A stretch of DNA of 64,000 nt from Virgifigura deserti (GCA_003576685.1 QOZR01000001.1:62001-126000); one strand, 5' to 3'; shown: positions 26,942 to 39,199, numbered from the stretch's first letter. The notes: a model not told the origin generated them from the sequence alone. Numbers and translations: made by a program.

Positions 26942-27304
26942 TAGGCTGTTCGCGCGGGTTATTCGCCCTCGGCGCGCAAATTGCCTGTTGCCGTGGTTCG
27001 GGCGGTTGGGCTAGTTTCGCGGGAACAAAGACGCTGCTGCCTGTCGATGCAGTTGTGATAAAGAATTCGGTTGAGGCTTTACACGTTGTACATGAGGGCG
27101 TCCGTGGGTTCCGGCGCCGGGGATCTGGGCTTGCATTCTCCGAAACCATGTTGGCGCGTGGTTCTGACGGCTTGCGCAGGTCGCGGAGTCCGCGTCGACT
27201 CATGAGCGGTTCGGTCGCTCGATCGAGCTGCACGACCCTCGGCAGTCGAGTGCCACGGCGGATCCGTTAGCGGCCGTCATTGCGCGCCGAATCAGAGGAG
27301 ACGG
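26942..27304. other. 363-bp intergenic region upstream of liv operon
   Basis: No gene seen on either strand; the short open frames here have no recognisable features. Probably holds the liv promoter. A TTTACA-like stretch near 27075 is visible, but no clear -35/-10 pair or operator could be assigned. Confidence 0.5.
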
Positions 27305-28219
<915 letters not shown>

Positions 28220-28222
28220 ACC

Positions 28223-29719
28223 GTGGCTGTTCAGACCCAGACTCTTCCGAAGCCGCTCGATCTGGCGCCCGTCTTCAAGGAGGCAGCGCTCGCCGGGTTG
28301 CTGACGCTGGCGCTGACGGTCGGCCTTGTTGGCATTCGAACCATCGAAGCTCCGGGCGGCCTCTCCTTCGACACCCGTTTCGACGACGTCGCCTGGGCCG
28401 TCGTAATCGTCTTTCTCGGGCGCTTCGCCCTGGCGCTGACCCGGGCCGGTCGGCCGCTGCCGGCCCTGATCGGCAGTGCGGCGGTGGCCGCCGCCTTGAC
28501 CTTCCTGCTCCTCATCGGCGAGGGGGATCCCCACGGCGTGCTGCCGTTCGACGACCCGATCGTCTCCTGGATCGTGGTGATCTGTGCGGTCGGACTCGCG
28601 ATCCGTGCCGCCGTGGTCCTCGGCAGTGTCGAGGCCGGATCGTCGAAGGCCGCCGATCGCGAGCAGGTCATGGACCGTATTGCGGCGCAGTTCCAGTACG
28701 CGACCCGCTGGTTCGGCCCGCTGTTTGCCGCTTTCGCGATCGCGCTGCCGTTCCTGCCTTTCGGCGATCGGCAGATGGTCGATCTCGCCACCCTGGTGCT
28801 GACCTACATCATGCTCGGCTGGGGCCTGAACATCGTCGTCGGGCTCGCGGGCCTCCTGGATCTCGGCTACGTCGCCTTCTACGCCATGGGCGCATACAGC
28901 TATGCGATGTTCGCAACGGAATTCGGCTTCAGCTTCTGGCTATGCCTGCCGATTGCAGGGATGTTGGCCGCGTCGTTGGGAGCGCTGCTCGGATTTCCGG
29001 TTCTGCGCCTGCGTGGCGATTATCTCGCGATCGTCACGCTCGGCTTCGGCGAGATGATCCGAATCATCCTGACCAACTGGTGGTGGTTCACTGGGGGCCC
29101 GAACGGCATCGGCAGTATTCCGCGGCCGACCTTCTTCGGACTACCCTTCGATCGAACGCCGGAAGAGGGGGCGCAGGCTTTCCATACCTTCTTTGGATTG
29201 GAATATGAGTCGATACACCGGGTTGTCTTCCTTTATTACCTGATCCTCGTTCTCGCTCTGATCACCAATTTCTTCACGCTGCGGGTTCGCCGGCTTCCGG
29301 TTGGGCGGGCGTGGGAGGCTCTGCGTGAGGACGAGATCGCCTGTCGCGCTCTGGGGATCAATCCAACGAACACAAAGCTGACGGCGTTCGCCATCGGTGC
29401 GATGTTCGCGGGCTTTGCTGGATCCTTCTTCGCTACCCGCCAGGGATTTGTCAGCCCGGAGAGCTTCACTTTCATCGAATCGGCGATCATTCTTGCGATC
29501 GTTGTGCTCGGCGGCATGGGCAGCCAGGTCGGTGTCGTGCTGGCGGCGCTGTTGCTGATCGGCCTGCCCGAGTTCTTCCGCGAGCTCGAGACCTATCGTA
29601 TGCTGGCGTTCGGCGCCGGCATGGTGCTGATCATGATCTGGCGTCCGCGCGGACTGCTTGCCCACCGCGATCCGACCATCACGCTCCACCATGGAGCGGC
29701 AGCCAAGGCGCACCGATGA
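28223..29719 (+). CDS. livM: branched-chain amino acid ABC transporter permease LivM
   Basis: 498 residues from GTG 28223 (GAGAAGG upstream). About 170 residues longer at the N-terminus than LivM of many bacteria; the extension adds hydrophobic helices before the conserved core ([67 protein letters not shown]). This long form is common in alphaproteobacteria. Stop overlaps the livG start (ATGA). Confidence 0.95.
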   Translation: MAVQTQTLPKPLDLAPVFKEAALAGLLTLALTVGLVGIRTIEAPGGLSFDTRFDDVAWAVVIVFLGRFALALTRAGRPLPALIGSAAVAAALTFLLLIGEGDPHGVLPFDDPIVSWIVVICAVGLAIRAAVVLGSVEAGSSKAADREQVMDRIAAQFQYATRWFGPLFAAFAIALPFLPFGDRQMVDLATLVLTYIMLGWGLNIVVGLAGLLDLGYVAFYAMGAYSYAMFATEFGFSFWLCLPIAGMLAASLGALLGFPVLRLRGDYLAIVTLGFGEMIRIILTNWWWFTGGPNGIGSIPRPTFFGLPFDRTPEEGAQAFHTFFGLEYESIHRVVFLYYLILVLALITNFFTLRVRRLPVGRAWEALREDEIACRALGINPTNTKLTAFAIGAMFAGFAGSFFATRQGFVSPESFTFIESAIILAIVVLGGMGSQVGVVLAALLLIGLPEFFRELETYRMLAFGAGMVLIMIWRPRGLLAHRDPTITLHHGAAAKAHR

Positions 29720-30597
29720 GCGAGGCGATCGCCATGCTGCCGACAGATGCCAGACCGCTCCTGATCGTCGAGCACCTGACGATGCGGTTCGGCGGCCTCG
29801 TCGCGATCGACGATGTTTCGTTCGCTGCGGGCGATGGCGAGATCACCGCCATCATCGGACCGAACGGTGCCGGCAAGACAACCGTCTTCAACTGCCTAAC
29901 CGGCTTTTACAAACCGACCGTCGGCCGCCTGACCCTGAACCGGCCCGACGGCCAGTTCCTGCTGGAGCAGATGGAAGGGTTCCGAATCCCTCAGCTCGCT
30001 GGCGTCGCGCGAACCTTTCAGAACATCCGCCTGTTTCCCGGCATGTCGGTTCTGGAGAACCTGATCGTCGCCCAGCATAACAAGCTGATGCGGGCCTCCG
30101 GCTTCACGTTCGCCGGCCTGCTCGGCTTGCCGGTCTACCGCAATGCCGAGCGCAAGGCTGTCGAACTCGCGCGCTACTGGCTCGATCGGGTGAACCTGAT
30201 CGAGCAGGCGGACTGGGAAGCCGGAAATCTGCCCTATGGCGGACAGCGGCGGCTGGAGATCGCCCGCGCGATGTGCACGGAGCCGGTGCTGCTCTGCCTA
30301 GACGAGCCGGCCGCCGGGCTCAATCCGCGAGAATCGGCGGAACTCAACGAACTCCTTCTGTCGATCAAGGCCGAGCAGAAGATCGGACTGCTTCTGATCG
30401 AGCACGATATGAGCGTAGTGATGGGCATCTCGGACCATATCGTCGTGCTCGACTACGGCCGGAAGATCGCGGACGGCACACCGGAAGAGATTCGCAACGA
30501 TCCCACGGTCATCCGCGCCTATCTCGGCGAGGAGGAGGAAGAGGCGTTGCCGCCGGAGGTTGCGCAAGACCTCGAGAATCTCACGAAGTCGGATTAA
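29716..30597 (+). CDS. livG: branched-chain amino acid ABC transporter ATP-binding protein LivG
   Basis: 293 residues. Walker [11 protein letters not shown]-loop region [10 protein letters not shown], signature [15 protein letters not shown], Walker [15 protein letters not shown]-loop LLIEHDM. LivG-specific insert between Walker A and signature ([19 protein letters not shown]). Works as a heterodimer with LivF on the cytoplasmic side of LivHM. Start overlaps livM by 4 nt. Confidence 0.96.
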   Translation: MSEAIAMLPTDARPLLIVEHLTMRFGGLVAIDDVSFAAGDGEITAIIGPNGAGKTTVFNCLTGFYKPTVGRLTLNRPDGQFLLEQMEGFRIPQLAGVARTFQNIRLFPGMSVLENLIVAQHNKLMRASGFTFAGLLGLPVYRNAERKAVELARYWLDRVNLIEQADWEAGNLPYGGQRRLEIARAMCTEPVLLCLDEPAAGLNPRESAELNELLLSIKAEQKIGLLLIEHDMSVVMGISDHIVVLDYGRKIADGTPEEIRNDPTVIRAYLGEEEEEALPPEVAQDLENLTKSD

Positions 30598-30612
30598 TCG
30601 GGCGGCGCAATC

Positions 30613-31323
<711 letters not shown>

Positions 31324-31355
31324 TACTGATAAGAAACTGACAGGGAGGAACAGGG

Positions 31356-31697
31356 GTGGACGCTGTCCTCGGAGCCTCGTTGCCCGTTTTCATCGGACTG
31401 ACGGTCGTGTTGTTCGGCGGCGCCGCCTTCATGATGGGCCAGGCGGTGGCCGGTACATGGCGGCCTGCCTGGCAGGTTGTCACCTACGGTGCGCTCCTAG
31501 CGCTCGCCGATCGCTTTCTGGTCTTTGCCCTGTTTGGCGGTGAACTCCTCTCGCTTACCGGATATCTGGTCCACGCGGCGGTTCTGGTCGGCATCGGGCT
31601 CCTGGCCTACCGTTTTATGCGGGCTCATAAGATGGTGAGCCAGTATCCCTGGCTTTACGAGCGCGCCGGTCTCTTTGGCTGGCGTGAAAAGGCTTAG
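31356..31697 (+). CDS. small membrane protein of liv operon (DUF6867-like)
   Basis: 113 residues from GTG 31356, with GGAGG upstream. Three hydrophobic helices and a C-terminal polar tail (MVSQYPWLYERAGLFGWREKA). Members of this family sit next to branched-chain ABC genes in many alphaproteobacteria (DUF6867, from memory). Function unknown. Its fixed place between livF and livK suggests an accessory role in the transporter. Confidence 0.75.
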   Translation: MDAVLGASLPVFIGLTVVLFGGAAFMMGQAVAGTWRPAWQVVTYGALLALADRFLVFALFGGELLSLTGYLVHAAVLVGIGLLAYRFMRAHKMVSQYPWLYERAGLFGWREKA

Positions 31698-31889
31698 TGG
31701 GCGGTATTAACGAACATGTTTGAAGAGCAGCAGCAGAAGCCCGTCATGAAACAATTGCTGCGATCGGGGCAGGTGCTAAAGTATGTGATGTCCCGCGAAA
31801 GCGGCTCAAGTTGACGTTTACGTCGGCGCCCCAGTGTCGCGCTTCAAGTCCCGAGGGCGCCTCTTGCAACGCAACAGGGAGATTACCGT

Positions 31890-33023
31890 ATGAATAGAAC
31901 AAAAGTTTCGCTGATCGCCGCAATTGCGGCGGCGACGGCTTTCGGCGCGGGGGCCGTCAAGGCCCAGGACACCATCACGATCGCTGTCGCGGGCCCGATG
32001 ACCGGCCAGTATGCCGTGTTCGGCGAGCAGATGCGGCGCGGCGCGGCGCAGGCGGTCGAGGACATCAACGCTGCGGGCGGTCTTCTCGGCAAGCAGCTCG
32101 TCCTCGAGGTCGGCGATGATGCCTGCGATCCCAAGCAGGCCGTCGCGGCGGCCAACGACCTTGTGGCCAAGGGCGTTGTCTTTGTCGCCGGGCATTGGTG
32201 CTCCGGCTCGTCGATCCCAGCCTCGTCCGTCTATGCCGAGGAGGGCGTCCTGCAGATTTCGCCGGGCTCGACCAACCCGTCCTATACCGAGGATGCCGCG
32301 GCGAAAGGCTGGAACAACATCTTCCGCGTCTGCGGTCGCGATGATGCGCAGGGCATCGTAGCGGGCAAGTTCTTGGCCGAGAAGTTCGCCGGCAAGGAAG
32401 TGGCGATCCTGCATGACAAGACGGCCTATGGCAAAGGCTTGGCCGACGAGACGAAGAAGAACATGAACGCGGCGGGCCTTCAGGAAGCCATGTACGAGGC
32501 CTACACCGCTGGCGAGAAGGATTATTCGGCCCTCGTCAGTAAGATGAAGCAGGCGGGCATCGACGCGATCTATGTCGGCGGCTATCACACCGAAGCCGGC
32601 TTGATCGTCCGCCAGGCGAAGCAGCAGGGGTTGAACGCCCAGCTCGTCTCCGGCGACGCGATGGTCGACAATGAGTTCTGGAACATCACGGGCGAAGCGG
32701 GCGAGGGGACGATCTTCACCTTCCAGCCGGACCCGCGGAAATCCGAAACGGCTAAGGAGGTCGTCGAGAAGTTCACGGCCCAGAATTATGATCCGGAGGG
32801 CTACACGCTCTACACCTACGCCGCGGTGCAGGTTTGGCGCGATGCAGTCGAGGCGGCCGGCACGACCGATGTCGACGAGGTTGCCGACGCCATCCACGGC
32901 AACAGCTTCGAGACGGTGATCGGCACGCTGGAGATGGACGAGAAGGGCGACGTCAAGGATCCCGAGTATGTCTGGTACATCTGGGAGAACGGCGACTACA
33001 AGGAACTGCCGGTCCAGATGTAA
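31890..33023 (+). CDS. livK: branched-chain amino acid ABC transporter substrate-binding protein
   Basis: 377 residues. Sec signal peptide ending near VKAQD. Periplasmic type-I binding fold: ITIAVAGPMTGQYAVFGEQMRRG at the start, AAVAANDLVAKGVVFVAGHWCSGSSIPAS (ligand-contact Ser/Thr cluster) and YAAVQVWRDAVEAAG. Two Cys (in DDACDP and HWCSG) match the disulfide of LivJ/LivK. The 192-nt gap after the small membrane gene may hold its own promoter. A strong terminator follows. Confidence 0.94.
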   Translation: MNRTKVSLIAAIAAATAFGAGAVKAQDTITIAVAGPMTGQYAVFGEQMRRGAAQAVEDINAAGGLLGKQLVLEVGDDACDPKQAVAAANDLVAKGVVFVAGHWCSGSSIPASSVYAEEGVLQISPGSTNPSYTEDAAAKGWNNIFRVCGRDDAQGIVAGKFLAEKFAGKEVAILHDKTAYGKGLADETKKNMNAAGLQEAMYEAYTAGEKDYSALVSKMKQAGIDAIYVGGYHTEAGLIVRQAKQQGLNAQLVSGDAMVDNEFWNITGEAGEGTIFTFQPDPRKSETAKEVVEKFTAQNYDPEGYTLYTYAAVQVWRDAVEAAGTTDVDEVADAIHGNSFETVIGTLEMDEKGDVKDPEYVWYIWENGDYKELPVQM

Positions 33024-33048
33024 GGGCGAATAGCCGTCCTCAAAAACA

Positions 33049-33078
33049 GAAGGCCCGGTGCCTCGGCACCGGGCCTTC
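33049..33078. terminator. bidirectional intrinsic terminator
   Basis: 14-bp perfect stem (GAAGGCCCGGTGCC and complement) with a 2-nt loop, followed on the plus strand by TTCTTTCTTC. Ends livK (+) and the convergent mucR gene (-). Confidence 0.85.
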
Positions 33079-33107
33079 TTCTTTCTTCGAATTCCCGGGC
33101 GACGGGA

Positions 33108-33551
33108 TTACTTCTTCGCGCGTCCGCGCCGGCCGCGGGCGCCGGGGGTCCGGCCGAGACCGATCTTCTTGGCGAAGGCCGAGCGCTGCGCCGCATAGTT
33201 CGGCGCCACCATCGGATAATCCGCTGGCAGGTTCCAGCGGGTGCGATATTCCTCGGGGGTCATGTTGTAGGTCGAGCGCAGATGCCGCTTCAGCATCTTC
33301 AGCTTCTTGCCGTCCTCCAGGCAGATGATGTAATCCGGCATGATCGATTTCTTGATCGGCACCGCAGGTGCCGGCGGCTCGGCCTGGGCTACCGCTCCGT
33401 TTCCGTTGAGATCGGTCAGCGACCCGTGGATCGCCCGGATCACTTCACCGAGCTGGGCGGCCGCGAGGGTGTTGTTGCTCACATAGGCCGCGGCCACCTC
33501 CGTCGTCATGCGAAGCAACTCTTCGGCCGAAACCTTGTTCGTCTCTTCCAT
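33108..33551 (-). CDS. mucR: MucR/Ros family transcriptional regulator
   Basis: 147 residues. N-terminal oligomerisation helix (EELLRMTTEVAAAYVSNNT), then the Ros/MucR zinc-finger-like domain CLEDGKKLKMLKRHL with SMTPEEYR-like YNMTPEEYRTRWNLPADYPMVAPNYA, and a basic Arg/Lys tail. Of the classic Cys2His2 set only the first Cys is kept; the second is Asp (CLED), as in many MucR proteins. MucR is an H-NS-like silencer of AT-rich DNA that affects surface polysaccharide and cell-cycle genes. Its upstream region is AT-rich, which suits autorepression. Confidence 0.93.
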   Translation of the reverse strand: MEETNKVSAEELLRMTTEVAAAYVSNNTLAAAQLGEVIRAIHGSLTDLNGNGAVAQAEPPAPAVPIKKSIMPDYIICLEDGKKLKMLKRHLRSTYNMTPEEYRTRWNLPADYPMVAPNYAAQRSAFAKKIGLGRTPGARGRRGRAKK

Positions 33552-33914
33552 ATTCGTATTCCCAGAGAGAAAATTCGATTGATTGATGGCGGTTCCATGG
33601 CACAGGGAAATGGTCCTGTCAATTCCAATTAGATGTTAGAGAGTAATTGAGTGTTGTCTGGTCTCGTTTTCAGAGGGAATTCCGCAACGGAAGTTTGCTT
33701 AATCGGGGATTTTCTGCCTCCAATAGCTGTATGCGGCTTGCCAGTTCCGCAAGTTTTGTGGCAATTGTGGGATTCTGACGAATAGGCGTGGCCCGCGCGA
33801 GGCTTATGTCCGTCGTGATCGGGAACGCTCCGCCATAGCTTGTGGCGGGGTGGCGTGGCGCGGCGACATCTGGTATTTTCGCCGTTTCGTCACTGCTTCC
33901 CAACAGAACAGGCC
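33552..33914. other. 363-bp divergent region between mucR and rpiB
   Basis: AT-richer than the surroundings (33560-33760), with several T-rich runs typical of MucR target DNA. It must hold the mucR and rpiB promoters. A minus-strand open frame (33670-33903) starts with TTG, ends in a short leucine-rich amphipathic stretch (KLAELASRIQLLEAEN), and is not accepted as a gene. Confidence 0.5.
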
Positions 33915-34349
33915 ATGGCGTCAGAAATTATCGCAATCGCATCCGATCATGCCGGCTTCGAGTTGAAGGAAACGCTCAAGGCCGATCTTGAGGCGCTGGG
34001 CTTTTCGGTTCTGGATCTCGGGGCAGACGGCCTCGATTCCGTCGATTACCCGGACTTCGCCAATGCGCTGTCGGCGGCGATGCGGGAAGGGAAGGCGGGT
34101 CGCGGCGTGCTCGTCTGCGGCACCGGCATCGGTATCAGCATAGCCGCCAACCGCCATCGCAACATCCGGGCGGCATTGTGCCACGATTCGGTGAGTGCGC
34201 GGCTCGCGCGACAGCATAACGATGCCAATGTTCTGGCGCTGGGCGCCCGTCTGATCGGCACCGAGGTCGCCAAGGATTGCCTCAAGGTGTTCCTTGAAAC
34301 CCCATTCGACGGCGGCCGCCACTTGCGCCGCGTCGAGAAGCTTGCCTGA
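33915..34349 (+). CDS. rpiB: ribose-5-phosphate isomerase B
   Basis: 144 residues from [18 protein letters not shown]. Signature DHAGFELKE at the start, catalytic Cys in [17 protein letters not shown], and [28 protein letters not shown]. Interconverts ribose-5-P and ribulose-5-P in the cytoplasm. Directly upstream of glyA with a 56-nt gap, the usual rpiB-glyA-nrdR order in alphaproteobacteria. Confidence 0.96.
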   Translation: MASEIIAIASDHAGFELKETLKADLEALGFSVLDLGADGLDSVDYPDFANALSAAMREGKAGRGVLVCGTGIGISIAANRHRNIRAALCHDSVSARLARQHNDANVLALGARLIGTEVAKDCLKVFLETPFDGGRHLRRVEKLA

Positions 34350-34405
34350 ATCTCGTATCCATCGGACTTCGACAAAGAACCGTCGGCTTGAAAGGATTTG
34401 ACATA

Positions 34406-35719
34406 ATGCCAAACGGAGAGGCCGTCCCCGTCGCGACCCCCATGAAGGGCTTTTTCGATATGCCGCTTGCCGAGCGCGATCCGGACCTGTTTCAGGCGAT
34501 CGGCAAGGAGCTGCGGCGCCAGCAGGACCAGATCGAGCTGATCGCCTCGGAGAACATCGTCTCCCGCGCGGTTCTCGAGGCTCAGGGGTCGGTCCTGACG
34601 AACAAATATGCCGAGGGTTATCCCGGCCGCCGCTACTATGGCGGCTGCGAGTTCGTCGATGTCGCCGAGGCACTGGCGATCGAGCGGGCGAAGAAGCTGT
34701 TCGGCTGCAACTTCGTCAATGTTCAGCCCCATTCCGGGGCGCAGGCGAATCAGGGCGTCGCCCTGGCGCTGTGCCAGCCCGGCGACACCATCATGGGCCT
34801 GTCGCTGGCGGCGGGCGGACATCTGACGCACGGCGCTCCGCCGAACCTGTCGGGCAAGTGGTTCAACGCCGTCCAGTACGGCGTCCGCCGCGATAACGCG
34901 CAGATCGACTTCGACGAGGTCGAGCGGCTGGCCAAGGAGCATAAGCCGAAGATGATCATCGCCGGCGGCTCCGCCTATCCGCGGGTGATCGACTTCGCCC
35001 GGTTCCGCCAGATCGCCGATTCGGTAGGCGCCTATCTGATGGTCGACATGGCGCATTTCGCCGGCCTCGTCGCCGGCGGTGTCCATCCGAGCCCGCTGCC
35101 GCACGCCCATGTAGTGACCACGACCACGCACAAGACGCTGCGCGGCCCTCGCGGCGGCATGATCCTGTCGATGGACGAGGATCTCGGCAAGAAGATCAAT
35201 TCCGCGATCTTCCCGGGCCTGCAGGGCGGGCCATTGATGCATGTGATCGCGGCGAAGGCGGTCGCCTTCGGCGAGGCGCTGCAGCCGGAGTTCAAGAGCT
35301 ATGCGCGCACCGTCGTCGAGAACGCGCGCACGCTCGCCGCGACGCTGGTGGAAGGCGGCCTGGCGATCGTCTCGGGCGGCACCGACACGCATCTGATGCT
35401 GGTCGACCTGCGGCCCAAGAAGCTGACCGGCAAGGCGGCCGAGCAGAGCCTCGAGCATGCCGGCATCACCTGCAACAAGAACGGCATCCCGTTCGATCCG
35501 GAGAAGCCGGCGATCACCTCCGGCGTGCGGCTTGGGACGCCGGCGGCGACCACGCGCGGCTTCGGGCCCGGGGAGTTCCGCCATCTCGGTCAGCTCATCG
35601 TGCGGGTCCTGGACGGGCTGGCGACGAGTCCGGATGACAATGGCGCCGCAGAGCGTGCCGTTCTCGAAGAGGTGCGGGCGCTCTGCCGCCGGTTCCCGAT
35701 CTATCCGGACCTTCGCTGA
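34406..35719 (+). CDS. glyA: serine hydroxymethyltransferase
   Basis: 437 residues from ATG 34406, with GAAAGGA 8 nt upstream; a TTG six codons earlier lacks such a site. PLP lysine in [14 protein letters not shown]; other signatures [36 protein letters not shown] and SGVRLGTPA. Interconverts serine and glycine with tetrahydrofolate, the main one-carbon source. Leads to nrdR 31 nt downstream. Confidence 0.97.
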   Translation: MPNGEAVPVATPMKGFFDMPLAERDPDLFQAIGKELRRQQDQIELIASENIVSRAVLEAQGSVLTNKYAEGYPGRRYYGGCEFVDVAEALAIERAKKLFGCNFVNVQPHSGAQANQGVALALCQPGDTIMGLSLAAGGHLTHGAPPNLSGKWFNAVQYGVRRDNAQIDFDEVERLAKEHKPKMIIAGGSAYPRVIDFARFRQIADSVGAYLMVDMAHFAGLVAGGVHPSPLPHAHVVTTTTHKTLRGPRGGMILSMDEDLGKKINSAIFPGLQGGPLMHVIAAKAVAFGEALQPEFKSYARTVVENARTLAATLVEGGLAIVSGGTDTHLMLVDLRPKKLTGKAAEQSLEHAGITCNKNGIPFDPEKPAITSGVRLGTPAATTRGFGPGEFRHLGQLIVRVLDGLATSPDDNGAAERAVLEEVRALCRRFPIYPDLR

Positions 35720-35750
35720 GCGTTGCGGGGCGGGGGAGGGGACAGGAACG

Positions 35751-36206
35751 ATGCGATGCCCGTTCTGTGGAAACGAGGACACCCAGGTCAAGGATTCCCG
35801 GCCGACGGATGACAACTCGACGATACGCCGTCGGCGGCAGTGCCCGAACTGCGGTGCGCGCTTCACCACGTTCGAGCGGGTTCAACTCCGCGAATTGACG
35901 GTGATCAAGAGCACCGGGCAGCGCGAGCCGTTCGATCGTGACAAGCTCGCCCGCTCGATGCAGATCTCGCTGCGCAAGCGGCCGGTGGACGCCGATCGGC
36001 TCGAGCGCGTCGTCAACGGAATCGTCCGGCGCCTTGAAAGCTCCGGCGAGAGCGAGATCCCCACGGCGGCCATCGGCGAAATCGTGATGGACGCGCTCGC
36101 CCATCTCGACCAGGTCGGCTATGTCCGCTTTGCCTCGGTCTACCGCAATTTCCGCGAGGCGAAGGATTTCGAGGACTTTGTCGGGAAGCTCGGCGAGCAC
36201 GAGTAG
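35751..36206 (+). CDS. nrdR: transcriptional repressor NrdR
   Basis: 151 residues. Zinc ribbon with Cys3, Cys6, Cys31 and Cys34 ([15 protein letters not shown]), then the ATP-cone domain from about 46. Represses ribonucleotide reductase genes when dATP/ATP is bound. AGGA precedes ATG 35751. A palindromic repeat separates it from ribD. Confidence 0.97.
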   Translation: MRCPFCGNEDTQVKDSRPTDDNSTIRRRRQCPNCGARFTTFERVQLRELTVIKSTGQREPFDRDKLARSMQISLRKRPVDADRLERVVNGIVRRLESSGESEIPTAAIGEIVMDALAHLDQVGYVRFASVYRNFREAKDFEDFVGKLGEHE

Positions 36207-36231
36207 GGGTGAAGCGAAGCCGCGGATGGGA

Positions 36232-36292
36232 CCTCATCCTTCGACAGGCTCAGGATGAGGTCCTCATGTTGAGCTTGTCGAAACATGAGGGG
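36232..36292. repeat. dispersed palindromic repeat, copy 2
   Basis: Two head-to-head palindromes: CTCATCCTTCGACAGGCTCA-GGATGAGG and CTCATG-TTGAGCTTGTCGAA-CATGAG. Lies between nrdR and ribD, and its end supplies GAGGGG, which works as ribosome-binding site for the ribD GTG start at 36300. Same family as 18789, 39172 and 41767. Confidence 0.8.
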
Positions 36293-36299
36293 CTCGCTC

Positions 36300-37457
36300 G
36301 TGGAGCAACAATCGCGAGACACAAGCGCTGATGCCGCGCCGGCGCATCCGGCCGACCGCGGCCACATGCAGGCGGCGCTCGGCTTGGCCCGTCGCGGCCT
36401 CGGTCGGGTCTGGCCGAATCCGGCCGTCGGCTGTGTTCTTGTGGAGGCGGAAGCTGCGGGCGGCCGGGTCGTCGCGCGCGGCTGGACGCAGCCCGGCGGG
36501 CGGCCGCATGCGGAGGCCGAGGCCTTGCGGCAGGCGGGAGATCGGGCACGCGGCGCCACCGCCTATCTGACCCTCGAGCCCTGCGCCCATCACGGCAAGA
36601 CGCCGCCTTGCGCCGACGCGTTGGTCGCGGCGGGAATCGGCCGGGCCGTCGTCGCGATCGAGGACCCGGACCCCCGGGTGGCGGGGCGTGGGCTCGCCGG
36701 TCTGCGCGCCGCCGGCATTCCGGTGACGACCGGCCTCTGCGCGGTCGAGGCGGAGGAGCTGAATGCCGGCTTCTTGACCCGGATTCGGGAGGGACGGCCA
36801 CTGGTGACGATGAAGCTCGCCACGACGCTGGACGGCCGCATCGCCACCCATGGCGGCGAGAGCCAATGGATCACGGGCAAGGCGGCGCGGTGGCGCGGCC
36901 ATCTGCTACGCGCGACGCATGACGCGATCCTCGTCGGGACTGGTACCGTGCTGGCGGACGACCCGGTGCTGACCTGCCGGTTGCCGGGGCTGGAGGGCCG
37001 ATCCCCTGTGCGGATCCTGCTCGACCGCCGCCTGCGCACGCCGCTGACGGCGCGGCTGATCGCCGGCGCGCGGGAGGCGCCGACCTGGTTGGTGACGCTG
37101 GAAGGCGGTGACGCGATGCGGCGGCAAGTCTTTGTCGACAGTGGGGTCGAGGTCATCGAGGCGCCCGCCGACAGCGACGGCAACCTGTCCTTGCCCGCCG
37201 TCCTCGGGGCGCTTGGCGCCCGCGGCGTCACGCGGGTTCTGGTCGAGCCCGGCGCCCATCTTGCGGCAGCGCTGCTTCGCGCCGACCTGGTCGATCGGAT
37301 CGTTTGGTTCCGGGCGCCGACGATGATGGGCGGCGACGGCCTTCCGGCGGCGGTCGCCTTCGGAGTCGACCGGCTCGCAGATGCACCACGTTTCGTCCGC
37401 ACCGGGCTTGCGGCGGCCGGTGCCGATATGCTGGAAACCTACCGTCGCCACTCTTAG
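36300..37457 (+). CDS. ribD: bifunctional diaminohydroxyphosphoribosylaminopyrimidine deaminase / 5-amino-6-(5-phosphoribosylamino)uracil reductase
   Basis: About 385 residues. N-terminal CMP/dCMP-deaminase fold with zinc site HAEAEAL and PCAHHGKTPPC; C-terminal RibD reductase domain with VTMKLATTLDGRIA, SQWITG and ILVGTGTVLADDPVLTCR. Catalyses steps 2 and 3 of riboflavin synthesis. Start: GTG 36300 is chosen because GAGGGG lies 7 nt upstream; ATG 36285 lies inside the repeat. Begins the ribD-ribE-ribBA-ribH-nusB-thiL run. Confidence 0.95.
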   Translation: MEQQSRDTSADAAPAHPADRGHMQAALGLARRGLGRVWPNPAVGCVLVEAEAAGGRVVARGWTQPGGRPHAEAEALRQAGDRARGATAYLTLEPCAHHGKTPPCADALVAAGIGRAVVAIEDPDPRVAGRGLAGLRAAGIPVTTGLCAVEAEELNAGFLTRIREGRPLVTMKLATTLDGRIATHGGESQWITGKAARWRGHLLRATHDAILVGTGTVLADDPVLTCRLPGLEGRSPVRILLDRRLRTPLTARLIAGAREAPTWLVTLEGGDAMRRQVFVDSGVEVIEAPADSDGNLSLPAVLGALGARGVTRVLVEPGAHLAAALLRADLVDRIVWFRAPTMMGGDGLPAAVAFGVDRLADAPRFVRTGLAAAGADMLETYRRHS

Positions 37458-37466
37458 GTTAGGGCC

Positions 37467-38060
37467 ATGTTCACGGGAATCATCACCGACCTCGGGCGGG
37501 TGCGCTCGATTGCGCCCGGCGGGGCTACGCGCTTCAGCTTCGATACCGGCTACGACACGGCCGCAATTGCCGAAGGGGCGTCGATCGCCTGCAGCGGCGC
37601 CTGCCTGTCGGTTGTCGACAAGGGGTCGGGCTGGTTCGCCGTCGATGCTTCGGCCGAAACGCTGGCCTGCACGACGCTCGGCGCCTGGCGCGTCGGGACG
37701 CCGGTAAATTTCGAGCGGGCGTTGCGCGTCGGGGATGAACTCGGCGGTCACCTCGTCTCGGGCCATGTCGATGGGGTCGCGACGGTCCTCGACAGCCGGC
37801 CGGACGGAGACAGCCTGCGCTTCACCATCGCCGCGCCGTCTGCTCTCCGGCCGTTCATCGCGTCCAAGGGCTCGGTAACGCTCGACGGCGTTTCGCTGAC
37901 TGTTAACGAAGTCGATGCGGAGGCGTTCGGCGTCAACGTAATCCCGATTACCCAGCGCCTGACGACCTTCGGCGATCTTCGACCGGGGGATCGTGTTAAC
38001 CTGGAAATCGACCTGCTGGCGCGCTACGTTGCCCGCCTGCTGGAGAGGGGCGCGGCGTGA
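37467..38060 (+). CDS. ribE: riboflavin synthase, alpha chain
   Basis: 197 residues, two lumazine-binding repeats: MFTGIITDLGRV and ACSGACLSVVD-type in the first (about 1-95), GHLVSGHVDG and TLDGVSLTVNEV in the second. Dismutates two 6,7-dimethyl-8-ribityllumazines to riboflavin. Follows ribD by 9 nt; its TGA overlaps the GTG of ribBA. Confidence 0.96.
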   Translation: MFTGIITDLGRVRSIAPGGATRFSFDTGYDTAAIAEGASIACSGACLSVVDKGSGWFAVDASAETLACTTLGAWRVGTPVNFERALRVGDELGGHLVSGHVDGVATVLDSRPDGDSLRFTIAAPSALRPFIASKGSVTLDGVSLTVNEVDAEAFGVNVIPITQRLTTFGDLRPGDRVNLEIDLLARYVARLLERGAA

Positions 38061-39199
38061 GCTTTACCGACCTATTGTCTTCGACCGAGGAGGTCATCAA
38101 CGAGGCGCGCAACGGCCGAATGGTCATCCTGGTCGATGACGAGAGCCGCGAAAACGAAGGCGACCTCGTGATTCCGGCGCAGATGGCGACGCCCGAGGCC
38201 ATCAATTTCATGGCGAAGTTCGGCCGCGGCCTGATCTGCTTGGCGATGACGCGCGAGCGGGTCGAGCATCTCGGCCTGCCGCTGATGGCGCGACAGAACG
38301 GCACCCGTCATCAGACGGCCTTTACCGTCTCGATCGAGGCGCGGGACGGGGTGACGACGGGTATCTCGGCGCCCGATCGGGCTCGCACTATCGCCGTCGC
38401 CATCGACCCGGCCAAGGGGCCGCAGGACATCGTCTCTCCCGGTCATGTCTTCCCGCTGGTGGCGCGGGAAGGCGGGGTGCTGGTCCGCACCGGGCATACC
38501 GAGGCCGCCGTCGATATCGCGCGGCTTGCCGGCTTGAATCCGTCCGGGGTCATCTGCGAGATCATGAATGACGACGGCACGATGGCGCGCCGGCCCGATC
38601 TGGTGAAGTTCGCCCAATATCACGGCCTGAAGATCGGCACCATCGCCGACCTGATCGCCTATCGCCGGCGATATGACCGAATCGTCGAGCGGGCAGCCGA
38701 GACGCAGTTCCAAAGCCGCTATGGCGGCGACTTCCGGATGATGGTCTATGTCAACCGCATCGCCTATGCCGAGCATATCGCGTTGGTCAAAGGCGATCTC
38801 GCCGCCTCGGGTCCGCCGCTGGTGCGGATGCACGCGCTGAACCTGCTGGACGACGTGCTGGGCGACTGCAGCGGCGGCAAGGGCGGCGAGCTGCAGACGG
38901 CGATGGAGATGATCGGGGAGGCCGGACGCGGCGTCGTGGTGCTGATCCGCGAGCCGCTTCCCACCAGCCTGTCCGATCGCGTCAAGGCCCGGATGGAAAC
39001 GCCGGCCTCGCCGATCAAGACCTTGCGGGACTATGGAATTGGTGCGCAGATTCTGCTGGATCTCGGGGTCAAGGACATGGTCCTGCTGTCGAATACGCAG
39101 CACACAATCGTTGGCCTGGAGGGCTATGGCCTGCGCGTGGTGGAGCAGCGACCGATTCCTTCGGTGCGTGCTCCTCATGCTGCGACACGCTCAGCATGA
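38057..39199 (+). CDS. ribB: 3,4-dihydroxy-2-butanone 4-phosphate synthase with degenerate GTP cyclohydrolase II domain
   Basis: 380 residues from GTG 38057 (overlaps ribE). Residues 1-205 are an intact DHBP synthase ([37 protein letters not shown]). The C-terminal part has the GTP cyclohydrolase II fold, but the zinc-Cys stretch is replaced by [16 protein letters not shown], with only one Cys left, so GCHII activity is not expected. Such RibBX proteins are known in alphaproteobacteria. The last dozen residues and the TGA come from a dispersed repeat, so the C-terminus was rewritten by its insertion. Confidence 0.9.
   Translation: MSFTDLLSSTEEVINEARNGRMVILVDDESRENEGDLVIPAQMATPEAINFMAKFGRGLICLAMTRERVEHLGLPLMARQNGTRHQTAFTVSIEARDGVTTGISAPDRARTIAVAIDPAKGPQDIVSPGHVFPLVAREGGVLVRTGHTEAAVDIARLAGLNPSGVICEIMNDDGTMARRPDLVKFAQYHGLKIGTIADLIAYRRRYDRIVERAAETQFQSRYGGDFRMMVYVNRIAYAEHIALVKGDLAASGPPLVRMHALNLLDDVLGDCSGGKGGELQTAMEMIGEAGRGVVVLIREPLPTSLSDRVKARMETPASPIKTLRDYGIGAQILLDLGVKDMVLLSNTQHTIVGLEGYGLRVVEQRPIPSVRAPHAATRSA

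Noticed and set aside
33670..33903. 77-residue minus-strand open frame between mucR and rpiB
   Set aside because: Starts with TTG, has no ribosome-binding site and no family features except a short leucine-rich stretch; it lies in the regulatory region.
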